A stretch of DNA of 7,142 bases from assembly GCA_016839385.1 (NCBI GenBank), contig JAEOUK010000263.1:1-7142 (forward strand). Reading direction: 5' to 3'. Shown one piece after another: positions 1-5,392 of this stretch (position 1 is its first letter; every line of letters starts with the position of its first letter). Below the pieces are notes generated by a model. That model made no database searches, had not been told where the DNA came from, and saw only the letters and a program-made list of their open reading frames with translations. Made by a program: the position numbers and the translations under genes. The stretch comes from Promethearchaeota archaeon (GTDB lineage: Archaea > Asgardarchaeota > Lokiarchaeia > Sigynarchaeales > MK-D1).

Positions 1-660
1 ATTGCACTTGAAGAATCTCAAAAAATCATAAGAGCAGTCGGAATCGCGGATAGTCGAAAAATGCTAGATCGATATCCTCATGAACTCTCTGGTGGAATGC
101 GTCAAAGAATTATGATATCTATGGGTCTTGCATGTCAATCAAAGTTATTGATCTGTGACGAACCTACTACTGCGTTAGATGTTACAATTCAAGCACAAAT
201 TTTAGAACTTATCCGAGATTTGAAAAAACGCTTAAAAAATTCCGTTTTATTTATAACCCATAATCTTGGTGTAATTTACGAGTTATGTGATAAAGTTGCT
301 GTCATGTATGCAGGAAATATCGTAGAATATGGAGATAAACACCAATTATTTAACAATCCATTACATCCGTACACACATGGTCTACTGGGTGCTATTCCAC
401 GAGTCAAACCAGAGGATCGCCATAAGAAACTATCAATTATTCCTGGAATGGTACCAAACTTGATTTTCCCATTACCAGGTTGCCGTTTCAATCCTCGCTG
501 TTCCCATGCGATGAAAATCTGCCAAAGTGTTCGTCCAGAGTTGGCTGAACAGGATAATGGCAATCAAGTAGCATGCTGGTTATTTGAAAAACACCGTTCT
601 AAATACGAACCGGGATCTTTTAATAAACTAAATGGCGATGATAGGAGGGAATTATTTTAA
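1..660 (+). CDS. dppD: Peptide-type (Dpp/Opp) ABC transporter ATPase, DppD-like, 5'-truncated by the window
   Basis: One of two nucleotide-binding subunits of a dipeptide/oligopeptide-family ABC importer; it hydrolyses ATP on the cytoplasmic face of the membrane complex. The frame is open from base 1, and 219 residues are visible. Walker A and the Q-loop lie upstream of the window. What remains is the ABC signature LSGGMRQR (about residues 29-36), Walker B LLICDEP (49-55), D-loop ALD and the H-loop histidine H87. The C-terminal oligopeptide/dipeptide extension carries four cysteines, C161-x5-C-x6-C-x17-C192, the pattern that binds a [4Fe-4S] cluster in characterised OppD/DppD proteins. The stop overlaps the next gene's ATG by one base, so translation is probably coupled. 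ATG codons inside the visible part, such as position 61, are internal: the coding match extends upstream of them. The family is certain. The substrate (dipeptide, oligopeptide, sugar oligomer, nickel) cannot be told from an ATPase. Confidence 0.93.
   Translation: MALEESQKIIRAVGIADSRKMLDRYPHELSGGMRQRIMISMGLACQSKLLICDEPTTALDVTIQAQILELIRDLKKRLKNSVLFITHNLGVIYELCDKVAVMYAGNIVEYGDKHQLFNNPLHPYTHGLLGAIPRVKPEDRHKKLSIIPGMVPNLIFPLPGCRFNPRCSHAMKICQSVRPELAEQDNGNQVACWLFEKHRSKYEPGSFNKLNGDDRRELF
643..649 (+). promoter_or_regulatory. Shine-Dalgarno of the DppF-like gene
   Basis: AGGAGGG lies 10 nt before the ATG at 660, inside the last codons of the DppD-like gene. It is the strongest ribosome binding site in the window and fixes the downstream start. 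Together with the TAATG overlap it indicates co-translation of the two ATPases. Confidence 0.8.
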
Positions 661-1676
661 TGACCGAAGAAACAACTTCAATACTAAACAGAGATAGACA
701 ACCGAGTAAAGAATCTTTGCTTACATTAGATAATGTAAGCATTAGTTATCCTGTTTTTGGAGGAATTTTCCAAAGACAAGTTGGAGAAGTAAAAGCTGTT
801 CAGCATGTGTCTCTAGATATCTACCCTGGACAAACTCTTGGACTCGTAGGTGAAAGTGGTTGCGGGAAGACTACAATTGGTAAAGGAGTACTAGGTTTAG
901 TACCAATAAAAGCTGGGCAAATTTTTTTCCGAAATGGAAGAATTGATCAAGGGTTAACCCAAAAAAGCAGGCAAAAGATTCAAATGGTATTCCAGGATCC
1001 CGATGCTTCGCTGAATCCACGTATGAAAATCGTTGATATTATAGGAGAACCTCTACGGAACTTAATGGGAATGACAAAGAGACTTGAAATTCGTCGTGAA
1101 GTTTTGCAATTACTTGAAAATGTATCATTAAAAAGAGAACATTTAGATAGATATCCTCATGAATTCTCAGGGGGTCAAAAACAAAGAATTGTTATTGCAC
1201 GAGCGCTTGCTTGTAATCCTGATGTAATAGTATTGGATGAACCAACTTCTGCATTGGATGTGAGTGTTCAGAGTCAGATCTTAAACCTATTGGAAGATTT
1301 ACAAAAGGAATTTGAGTTAGCTTATCTATTCATTACTCATGACTTGTCCGTAATTCATCACGTAGGTGCAAATGTTGCAGTAATGTATCTTGGGCATATT
1401 GTGGAAAAAGGCAATATTTCTGATATTTTCTATGATCCAAAACATCCATACACTCAAGCACTTTTATCTGCGCGACCTGCTGTAAATGAGGAGGAAAAAC
1501 AACAGCAAATTATTTTGAAAGGTGAGGTACCATCGCCGGTAAATCCCCCAAGCGGTTGTCCATTCCACCCACGATGTTTCTCACGTCGAGATGATCTGCC
1601 TTGTGAGATTGATTTTCCAGAAATGCAGAAATTAAGTGACACACATTTTGTTTCATGTCACTTATTTGATGAATAA
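660..1676 (+). CDS. dppF: Peptide-type (Dpp/Opp) ABC transporter ATPase, DppF-like
   Basis: The second ATPase subunit of the importer, complete at 338 residues, the usual length for DppF/OppF. It should pair with the DppD-like protein under the two permeases, whose genes would be upstream of this window. Visible motifs: Walker A GESGCGKTT (64-72), Q-loop Q112 in MVFQDP, signature FSGGQKQR (169-176), Walker B VIVLDEP (189-195), D-loop SALD, and H-loop H227. The C-terminal extension has C300-x5-C306-x8-C315-x17-C333, a possible Fe-S ligand set like that in its partner. The start is fixed by a strong Shine-Dalgarno and the one-base overlap with the previous stop. It appears to be the last gene of the operon, because a T8 tract and 446 nt of non-coding DNA follow. 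The substrate is undetermined. Confidence 0.95.
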   Translation: MTEETTSILNRDRQPSKESLLTLDNVSISYPVFGGIFQRQVGEVKAVQHVSLDIYPGQTLGLVGESGCGKTTIGKGVLGLVPIKAGQIFFRNGRIDQGLTQKSRQKIQMVFQDPDASLNPRMKIVDIIGEPLRNLMGMTKRLEIRREVLQLLENVSLKREHLDRYPHEFSGGQKQRIVIARALACNPDVIVLDEPTSALDVSVQSQILNLLEDLQKEFELAYLFITHDLSVIHHVGANVAVMYLGHIVEKGNISDIFYDPKHPYTQALLSARPAVNEEEKQQQIILKGEVPSPVNPPSGCPFHPRCFSRRDDLPCEIDFPEMQKLSDTHFVSCHLFDE

Positions 1677-1701
1677 ATAAATTACATTATTTTCCCATTT
1701 C

Positions 1702-1709
1702 TTTTTTTT
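1702..1709 (+). terminator. T8 tract, likely archaeal-type terminator of the ABC transporter operon
   Basis: A run of eight T residues sits 26 nt after the DppF-like stop, in a T-rich context (TTATTTTCCC just before it) and without a convincing stem. This is what archaeal U-tract termination looks like. It marks the probable 3' end of the transporter transcript. Confidence 0.5.
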
Positions 1710-2005
1710 AATTATTTATGTGGAATTTACTCAATTCAATTGCTCAAATTATTCTTAATTAAGAGATGAGTTGCTATTTTTTGATATATATTTATTCAGA
1801 AATTGGAAATCTTCCAAAATCTTTATTGAAATTTATATTAGATTAACTATATAAATACAAAGATGAAAATCACTAACATCTCTATTCAAAAATCGCTGTT
1901 CAATTAAGAAAACTTAACTTCTCCACTTTATAAATGTAATTTTGGCGCTGAATAAATTCCCAATATTCTCTATGTACTACTTAGATGATATGATCTATAG
2001 TTATA

Positions 2006-2013
2006 TTTATAAA
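2006..2013 (+). promoter_or_regulatory. Candidate TATA box for the GNAT gene
   Basis: TTTATAAA is the TATA-like element nearest to the GNAT gene. Archaeal spacing would put the transcription start near 2035, giving a leader of about 88 nt that contains the 2057-2093 stem-loop. Similar elements at 1848-1855 and 1927-1935 are alternatives and would give longer leaders. No clear BRE could be recognised. Confidence 0.35.
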
Positions 2014-2056
2014 GTTTAACCGAAAAGGATTCTTAGGGTATGTTATTGCTGTTTGT

Positions 2057-2093
2057 TCTTTCATGTCAAATGTGGGGGCTTTGATATGAAAGA
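2057..2093 (+). repeat. 14-bp stem-loop in the leader of the GNAT gene
   Basis: The arms at 2057-2070 and 2080-2093 pair over 14 consecutive positions; as RNA one of them is a G-U wobble (2065/2085). They enclose a 9-nt G-rich loop, TGTGGGGGC. The element ends 29 nt before the ATG. There is no T-run after it, so it is not an intrinsic terminator. It may be an RNA regulatory structure or an inverted-repeat operator just downstream of the transcription start. The pairing is seen directly; the function is inferred. Confidence 0.6.
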
Positions 2094-2103
2094 CATCCAA
2101 CAT

Positions 2104-2109
2104 AGGAGA
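2104..2109 (+). promoter_or_regulatory. Shine-Dalgarno-like site of the GNAT gene
   Basis: AGGAGA lies 13 nt before the ATG at 2123, slightly far but usable. It supports that start, because an in-frame TGA at 2087 leaves no other ATG upstream. It can pair with TTCT at 2030-2033 in an extended leader fold. Confidence 0.5.
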
Positions 2110-2122
2110 ACCAGTCACAAAA

Positions 2123-3352
2123 ATGCAAATTCCAGAACGCTCAGACGTAGAACGAGAAAATAATGATCTTCTTAACCTTTTGAGAAGAAATAAAATCCCA
2201 ATTGGCATTGAAGAGTTCATTAATAATAAGGAATCACCCTCTACACACAATGTTTTCAAAGTTGCTTCTCCCATTCGACTTGCTAAGGTTCAAGATATCC
2301 CTCAACTAATAGATGTTAATAATTCAGTCTATGATGGATATTATCCTTATCGAGATATGCTAGATGTGGAATATGTTAAGGAATTTGCTCAAGATACCAA
2401 AAATGGATTTATAAGTGTATATGATACTGAGGATAAGAAAACTATTGGTGGATTTTTCTTACTAGGTGTAGATCATGGTCAAAGAAAAGGATTTTTTAGA
2501 GGATTAATGGTCAGTCCTGAACACCAACATAAACTTCAATTAAAAAGTCGAGTGATGGAAACTATTTATCAAGGGTATAAGCAGTACTACCAACATGTCG
2601 AAATGTGGTATGGAGAAACAAGAACTGCTCATGAGAAAGGGCAGAAATGGATGGAAGAGTCTGGTAGTAGACCTTGTGCATTTTTTCCCACTAAGGATAT
2701 ATTTACAAGGGATCGAATTCGGGAATCTGATGTTTTGGAAGTGGTATATACAAGAAGTGCATTATCGGAATTTCGAAATTCAAATCCAAAAATTCTATCG
2801 TATTATAAACCTCTTTACATGCACATTTCTGAATGTTTTCATTTACCCATCGTACAGACCATTTCCCAGAATAATAATGATCTGGATTGTTTCAAAAGTA
2901 ATTTGCAAGGTATTGATTTGGATTGTTCTATTACAAAAGAACCAGATCAATATGGCAATTATTCATACATATTCCAAACCTCGAATGGTTCGTCAATGAA
3001 ATTCTGGGTGAATAAATCAATATCAACTGCAGAACGAACAGAATTTAACGTCACATCTGCACGTGAACTAGCAATCTTACTCCAATTCTTAAAATCTTTT
3101 TTCATTAAAAAACAGTTAGAATATTTCGAGATCTATGTTCCGGCAGATAATGTGGACTACCAATTAGCATTTAAAAATTTTGGATTCTCATGTTTTGGAT
3201 ATGTGCCAGCTTGGAAATGGCATGCTGATAAGTTAAATGATTGTTTTGTTTTCGGTTTATATAGAACTCCTATCAATTGGTATAAAACAACCCTCTCTCA
3301 AAATTATAATTCGCTGCTTAGCGTATTACGCCCATATCTGAATGTTTTTTAA
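2123..3352 (+). CDS. GNAT-family N-acetyltransferase-like protein, two-domain
   Basis: A 409-residue protein with a GNAT fold at about residues 50-190. It has the opening IRLAKVQDIPQLIDVNN, a central strand FFRGLMVSPEHQ, and the segment GETRTAHEKGQKWMEESG followed by a proline/phenylalanine-rich strand. This is the pattern of GNATs in which the end of the domain carries E-x-R-x-x-H. Such enzymes transfer acetyl from acetyl-CoA to an amine; the acceptor here is unknown. The acetyl-CoA loop is unusual: where Q-x-x-G-x-G is expected, it reads QHKLQL (135-140), without glycines. A second region (about 250-380) ends in a strand-helix-strand, YFEIYVPADN...NFGFSCFGYVPAWKW, resembling the second half of another GNAT domain, so this may be a tandem GNAT. 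There is no signal peptide or membrane segment. The gene is probably monocistronic and converges on the next gene with an 11-nt gap. The GNAT assignment is fairly sure; catalytic activity is less so. Confidence 0.8.
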   Translation: MQIPERSDVERENNDLLNLLRRNKIPIGIEEFINNKESPSTHNVFKVASPIRLAKVQDIPQLIDVNNSVYDGYYPYRDMLDVEYVKEFAQDTKNGFISVYDTEDKKTIGGFFLLGVDHGQRKGFFRGLMVSPEHQHKLQLKSRVMETIYQGYKQYYQHVEMWYGETRTAHEKGQKWMEESGSRPCAFFPTKDIFTRDRIRESDVLEVVYTRSALSEFRNSNPKILSYYKPLYMHISECFHLPIVQTISQNNNDLDCFKSNLQGIDLDCSITKEPDQYGNYSYIFQTSNGSSMKFWVNKSISTAERTEFNVTSARELAILLQFLKSFFIKKQLEYFEIYVPADNVDYQLAFKNFGFSCFGYVPAWKWHADKLNDCFVFGLYRTPINWYKTTLSQNYNSLLSVLRPYLNVF

Positions 3353-3369
3353 TCCAAATAAAATTAAAC
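3353..3369 (-). terminator. Possible T-rich termination region between convergent genes
   Basis: Read on the minus strand, the stretch after and around the metallopeptidase stop is TTTAATTTTATTTGG, rich in T and without a stem. The plus-strand GNAT gene ends in a T6 run (3345-3350). The 11-nt gap means the two transcripts almost certainly overlap at their 3' ends. Confidence 0.25.
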
Positions 3370-3861
3370 TATATAGGAAGCAGAAGAGTTATCAAATCCT
3401 CGTATATAGTAGACATTCAAATCTTTAGGAGGTTCCCAACCGTATTTAGCTGTTTGAATATAGGGGAGAAATTGACGGATGTCATTAGCCATTTTTGTAA
3501 CCAAGTGTTCAGAACCAAAAAGTTTCAAGGATATTTCAAATGTTATCTTTCTGCACTGCTTTTCATTAATGATACCTAAAGTATGCAAATATTCGTGCAG
3601 AAGGATTACAAATTCATATGGTTTTAGCAGAGATTCATTGTGTGTTCTAATGTATTCGATCGGACGGGAGTTCATAATAATTGAATTCGATGTCATAACA
3701 TGATATCCTCCAATCCATTGGAACTTTCCCACTCCTAAATCTGCTAATCCAAGCATAATCCCTGAGCGTCTCCCTTTTGTTGTGTCGTAAACCGCTTTTT
3801 TCACTAAATCAAAAATGTCTGATAGCTTATTTGTTTTTTCTAAGCTAATTGCATGATCCAT
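3364..3861 (-). CDS. Small putative zinc metallopeptidase (HEYLH motif)
   Basis: A 165-residue protein of unestablished function. The clear signature is LLHEYLHTLG, with H89, E90 and H93 fitting the HExxH zinc-peptidase motif. A third ligand could be H119 in FGSEHL, 25 residues after H93. Before the motif are a hydrophobic GIMLGLADLGVG stretch and a GGYHVMTSNSIIMNS segment that may form the substrate-edge strand. There is no signal peptide or obvious membrane helix, so it is probably cytoplasmic. It lies downstream of, and on the same strand as, the hydrogenase-maturation-protease-like gene, 54 nt away. A hairpin plus T10 lies between them, and a TATA-like TTTTATATG (3907-3915, minus strand) could give it its own promoter. 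The start ATG at 3861 follows a weak GGGGAT site. The metallopeptidase call rests mainly on the motif; a target cannot be named. Confidence 0.72.
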   Translation of the reverse strand: MDHAISLEKTNKLSDIFDLVKKAVYDTTKGRRSGIMLGLADLGVGKFQWIGGYHVMTSNSIIMNSRPIEYIRTHNESLLKPYEFVILLHEYLHTLGIINEKQCRKITFEISLKLFGSEHLVTKMANDIRQFLPYIQTAKYGWEPPKDLNVYYIRGFDNSSASYIV

Positions 3862-3878
3862 AGATAATTATCCCCATG

Positions 3879-3905
3879 AAAAAAAAAATATAGTCTTAAT
3901 GACTA
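3879..3905 (-). terminator. Hairpin plus T10 tract after the hydrogenase-protease-like gene
   Basis: On the minus strand a 5-bp stem TAGTC-ATTAA-GACTA (3905-3891) is followed, after TA, by ten T residues (3888-3879). The stem is short, but the arrangement resembles an intrinsic terminator and the T-run alone could terminate an archaeal polymerase. It would at least reduce read-through from 3916-4515 into the metallopeptidase gene. Confidence 0.45.
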
Positions 3906-3906
3906 A

Positions 3907-3915
3907 CATATAAAA
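3907..3915 (-). promoter_or_regulatory. Candidate TATA box for the metallopeptidase gene
   Basis: TTTTATATG on the minus strand, just after the upstream stop, would start transcription around 3885, giving a leader of roughly 25 nt before the ATG at 3861. It overlaps the edge of the terminator-like hairpin region. The evidence is position and sequence only. Confidence 0.25.
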
Positions 3916-4515
3916 TTAAATCTTTAAAATTTCGAGTAAATAGACTATAAGTTCATCTGCTGTCTTTTGTATTTTAGGTGTCAAATTAAAATCATAAAAT
4001 GGAAGATCGGAATTATTCTCATAATCATCTAATGTATATTTATCTGATTTATACTGATTAACATCGTCAACAAAATCTGTCGAAATTGGTACAATTCCTA
4101 TTAAAATTGTCTCTAAATTGGGTAGAGAGAATTTAAGTTCAGTTAGAAAGACAGGGATAGGTAGTACATGAGATGATAATGGTAACCAATTTGTGAACAT
4201 GTCTTCTTTGTGTAAGTATAAACGACCTGGTTTTGTGCTAGTATCATCATTTGGTTGGCATGTGTCAATTAGGATTAATAAATTAGGTCGGAACGCTAAA
4301 ATTTCTGATTTTCTTTCCACATAATCGGTTTTCCCATTAATAATTTTTATAAGGCTTTTAGTTTCTATACCTCGCATTAATTGAATCATGTTGAAGGATA
4401 CATATTGTCCGAATCCGTCATCACTCATTCTATTTTCTCCAATTCCGAGAAATAGTATCCGTTTTCTAGAGTATATGGTGGGTTCTAATCTATCCTTAAA
4501 TTCGTCTGAAATCAT
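3916..4515 (-). CDS. hycI: Hydrogenase maturation endopeptidase-like protein (HycI/HybD family)
   Basis: This family trims the C-terminal tail of the [NiFe]-hydrogenase large subunit after nickel insertion, acting in the cytoplasm. From the ATG at 4515 the protein is 199 residues. It opens with ILFLGIGENRMSDDGFG (about 20-36), the family's GxGNxxxxDDGxG motif, and D33 sits where HybD has Glu16. D84 in LILIDTCQ matches HybD Asp62, and H116 in PLSSHVLP matches His93, so all three nickel-contact positions are occupied. IGIVPIS (139-145) is the conserved strand usually written GIxP. After it, about 20 extra, acidic residues (146-172) precede the last helix, making the protein longer than typical members of about 155-170 residues. 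A GTG at 4521 is an alternative start; the ATG is favoured because a TATA box is 26 nt upstream. No hydrogenase genes are in the window, so its client is unknown. Confidence 0.85.
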   Translation of the reverse strand: MISDEFKDRLEPTIYSRKRILFLGIGENRMSDDGFGQYVSFNMIQLMRGIETKSLIKIINGKTDYVERKSEILAFRPNLLILIDTCQPNDDTSTKPGRLYLHKEDMFTNWLPLSSHVLPIPVFLTELKFSLPNLETILIGIVPISTDFVDDVNQYKSDKYTLDDYENNSDLPFYDFNLTPKIQKTADELIVYLLEILKI

Positions 4516-4535
4516 GTGCACACATATATTCAGAG

Positions 4536-4545
4536 TTTTTATAAA
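4536..4545 (-). promoter_or_regulatory. TATA box of the hydrogenase-protease-like gene
   Basis: TTTATAAAAA on the minus strand is centred about 26 nt upstream of the ATG at 4515, so transcription would begin at or next to the start codon. No Shine-Dalgarno is present, which fits a leaderless archaeal mRNA. This placement is why the ATG is preferred over the GTG at 4521. Confidence 0.5.
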
Positions 4546-4595
4546 TGAAAAACTTTATTCCCATTCCAAACTTAACAACCATGTATCACGTTTTC

Positions 4596-4604
4596 TACAA
4601 TAAA
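4596..4604 (+). promoter_or_regulatory. Candidate TATA-like element of the EndA-like gene
   Basis: TACAATAAA is centred about 24 nt before the ATG at 4624. The gene has no Shine-Dalgarno, so a leaderless transcript is plausible. The match to a TATA consensus is imperfect. With the minus-strand TATA box it makes the 108-nt interval 4516-4623 a divergent promoter region. Confidence 0.3.
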
Positions 4605-4623
4605 GATTTGCGTTTGATTCTTA

Positions 4624-5352
4624 ATGCAGTTTGAGAATGCACTCTCCTCAGAGAATGAACTTCAAGGAATATACGATCCTCAAATGGGAATTTGGGTACA
4701 TTTTACGGATCAATCTAGAAGATTTTATGAAAAATCTTATTATGGCAGCTTATATACCTACAAAAAACAGCCTATTCTTGATTCTTTTAACTTAGTGGAA
4801 GAGGATGATAATGGAGAAATCATAATAAAAGATACAGAGGTTGCAAAAGACAAACGTCCAGCATATATACTTCTACATCCACTTGAAGCACTTTATTTAA
4901 TCGAGAGAAAAAAACTCATTGTAAACGACGAGAGAAATATTATATCCATTAATTTTGATGGGTTGTTAGAAAGAGTAATGGAGATTGACCCTGAAATTTG
5001 GCAAAAATATATTGTATACCGGGATATTCGCCATCGTGGTTACATTATTCGAATTGGGTACGGTGGTGCTGCAGAATTCCGAGTATTCCAACGCGGGGCG
5101 AAATTTGCTAAGGATTCTGCAAAATTTGTGTTTTTCATAATCAGAGACGGTGTTCCTGTAGTTTTAGGAAAATTAGAGAGTCTTGTTAATCAAGTCTTAG
5201 GAGATAGGAAGAGGTTAATTCTCGCAATCTTTGATAAATTGGGAGATTCGACTTTTTATGAATTAGAACAGATTAAATTTTCTCCTGTAAATTCATTCGA
5301 AACAATATGGAACAACCAAGTAGATATTTTAAATGATGAGGATTCCTCATAA
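4624..5352 (+). CDS. tRNA-splicing endonuclease (EndA) family protein, catalytically degenerate; likely structural subunit
   Basis: A 242-residue protein of the archaeal tRNA-intron endonuclease family, which cuts bulge-helix-bulge introns from precursor tRNA. The N-terminal part (about 35-115) has the family's substrate-arm domain: YYGSLYTYKKQPI, then LLHPLEALYLIERKKLIV. The C-terminal nuclease-fold domain has YIVYRDIRHRGYIIRIGYGG (129-148), EFRVFQRG (151-158), and DRKRLILAIFDKLGD (194-208). Against Methanocaldococcus EndA recalled from memory, catalytic Tyr115 is replaced by F155 and His125 by S165 (KEHS becomes KDSA), while the Lys is kept (K196). This pattern suits a non-catalytic subunit of a heteromeric (alpha-beta)2 enzyme, or a repurposed protein. 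An in-frame TGA nine bases upstream fixes the start at 4624. The next gene, a PIN-ATPase, follows after 40 nt on the same strand. Confidence 0.85.
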   Translation: MQFENALSSENELQGIYDPQMGIWVHFTDQSRRFYEKSYYGSLYTYKKQPILDSFNLVEEDDNGEIIIKDTEVAKDKRPAYILLHPLEALYLIERKKLIVNDERNIISINFDGLLERVMEIDPEIWQKYIVYRDIRHRGYIIRIGYGGAAEFRVFQRGAKFAKDSAKFVFFIIRDGVPVVLGKLESLVNQVLGDRKRLILAIFDKLGDSTFYELEQIKFSPVNSFETIWNNQVDILNDEDSS

Positions 5353-5361
5353 TCAATTTTA

Positions 5362-5383
5362 TTGAACTTATTAAAAAGTTCGA
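5362..5383 (+). repeat. Small intercistronic hairpin between the EndA-like and PIN-ATPase genes
   Basis: GAACTT (5364-5369) and AAGTTC (5376-5381) form a 6-bp stem with loop ATTAAA, extendable by a U-G and a U-A pair. No T-run follows, so it is not an obvious terminator. The loop region TTATTAAAAAG (5368-5378) could instead be a TATA-like element for a start near 5400. Either reading is tentative. Confidence 0.3.
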
Positions 5384-5387
5384 CTAT

Positions 5388-5392
5388 AGGAT
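5388..5392 (+). promoter_or_regulatory. Shine-Dalgarno-like AGGAT that bears on the PIN-ATPase start
   Basis: AGGAT directly abuts the ATG at 5393, too close to serve it, but lies 9 nt before a second in-frame ATG at 5402. If the site is used, translation starts at 5402 (MTEKLTTYRILPDSS) and the first three residues of the annotated protein are not made. Confidence 0.35.

Larger units (their letters stand above)
1677..2122. other. 446-nt non-coding region between the transporter operon and the GNAT gene
   Basis: I see no credible gene here on either strand; a minus-strand frame over 1981-2274 mostly shadows the GNAT coding sequence. The region is very AT-rich. It contains the T8 terminator tract, a 12-bp perfect palindrome TCTTAATTAAGA (1753-1764), and a 6-bp inverted repeat TTGGAA-ATC-TTCCAA (1803-1817). 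It also has TATA-like elements at 1848-1855 (TATATAAA), 1927-1935 (TTTATAAAT) and 2006-2013 (TTTATAAA), and a strong stem-loop at 2057-2093. The two small inverted repeats could be regulator sites, but in such AT-rich DNA they may be chance. Confidence 0.6.

Noticed and set aside
276..563. Minus-strand open frame of 95 codons opposite the DppD-like gene
   Set aside because: It is the complement of the conserved oligopeptide-ABC C-terminal region, with no independent support.
67..1194. Near-repeat of DNA around the ABC signature in the two ATPase genes (about 67-110 and 1146-1194)
   Set aside because: The similarity reflects the conserved LDRYPHE-SGG protein motif in paralogous subunits, not a mobile or regulatory repeat.
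1753..1764. 12-bp perfect palindrome TCTTAATTAAGA as an operator
   Set aside because: It is nearly all A/T in an AT-rich spacer, has no second copy noticed, and is far from any supported promoter, so chance is a sufficient explanation.
1677..2122. Possible tRNA, C/D-box RNA or known riboswitch in the long intergenic region
   Set aside because: No cloverleaf, no properly spaced C and D boxes, and no known riboswitch core could be recognised. Only the stem-loop near the GNAT start stands out.
1981..2274. Minus-strand open frame of 97 codons spanning the GNAT leader and start
   Set aside because: Half of it is antisense to the well-supported GNAT N-terminus. The product has no recognisable motif and no ribosome binding site was seen.
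2595..2999. Plus-strand open frame of 134 codons inside the GNAT gene
   Set aside because: It lies wholly within the GNAT coding sequence in another frame, and its translation is a low-information string rich in I, F and Y.
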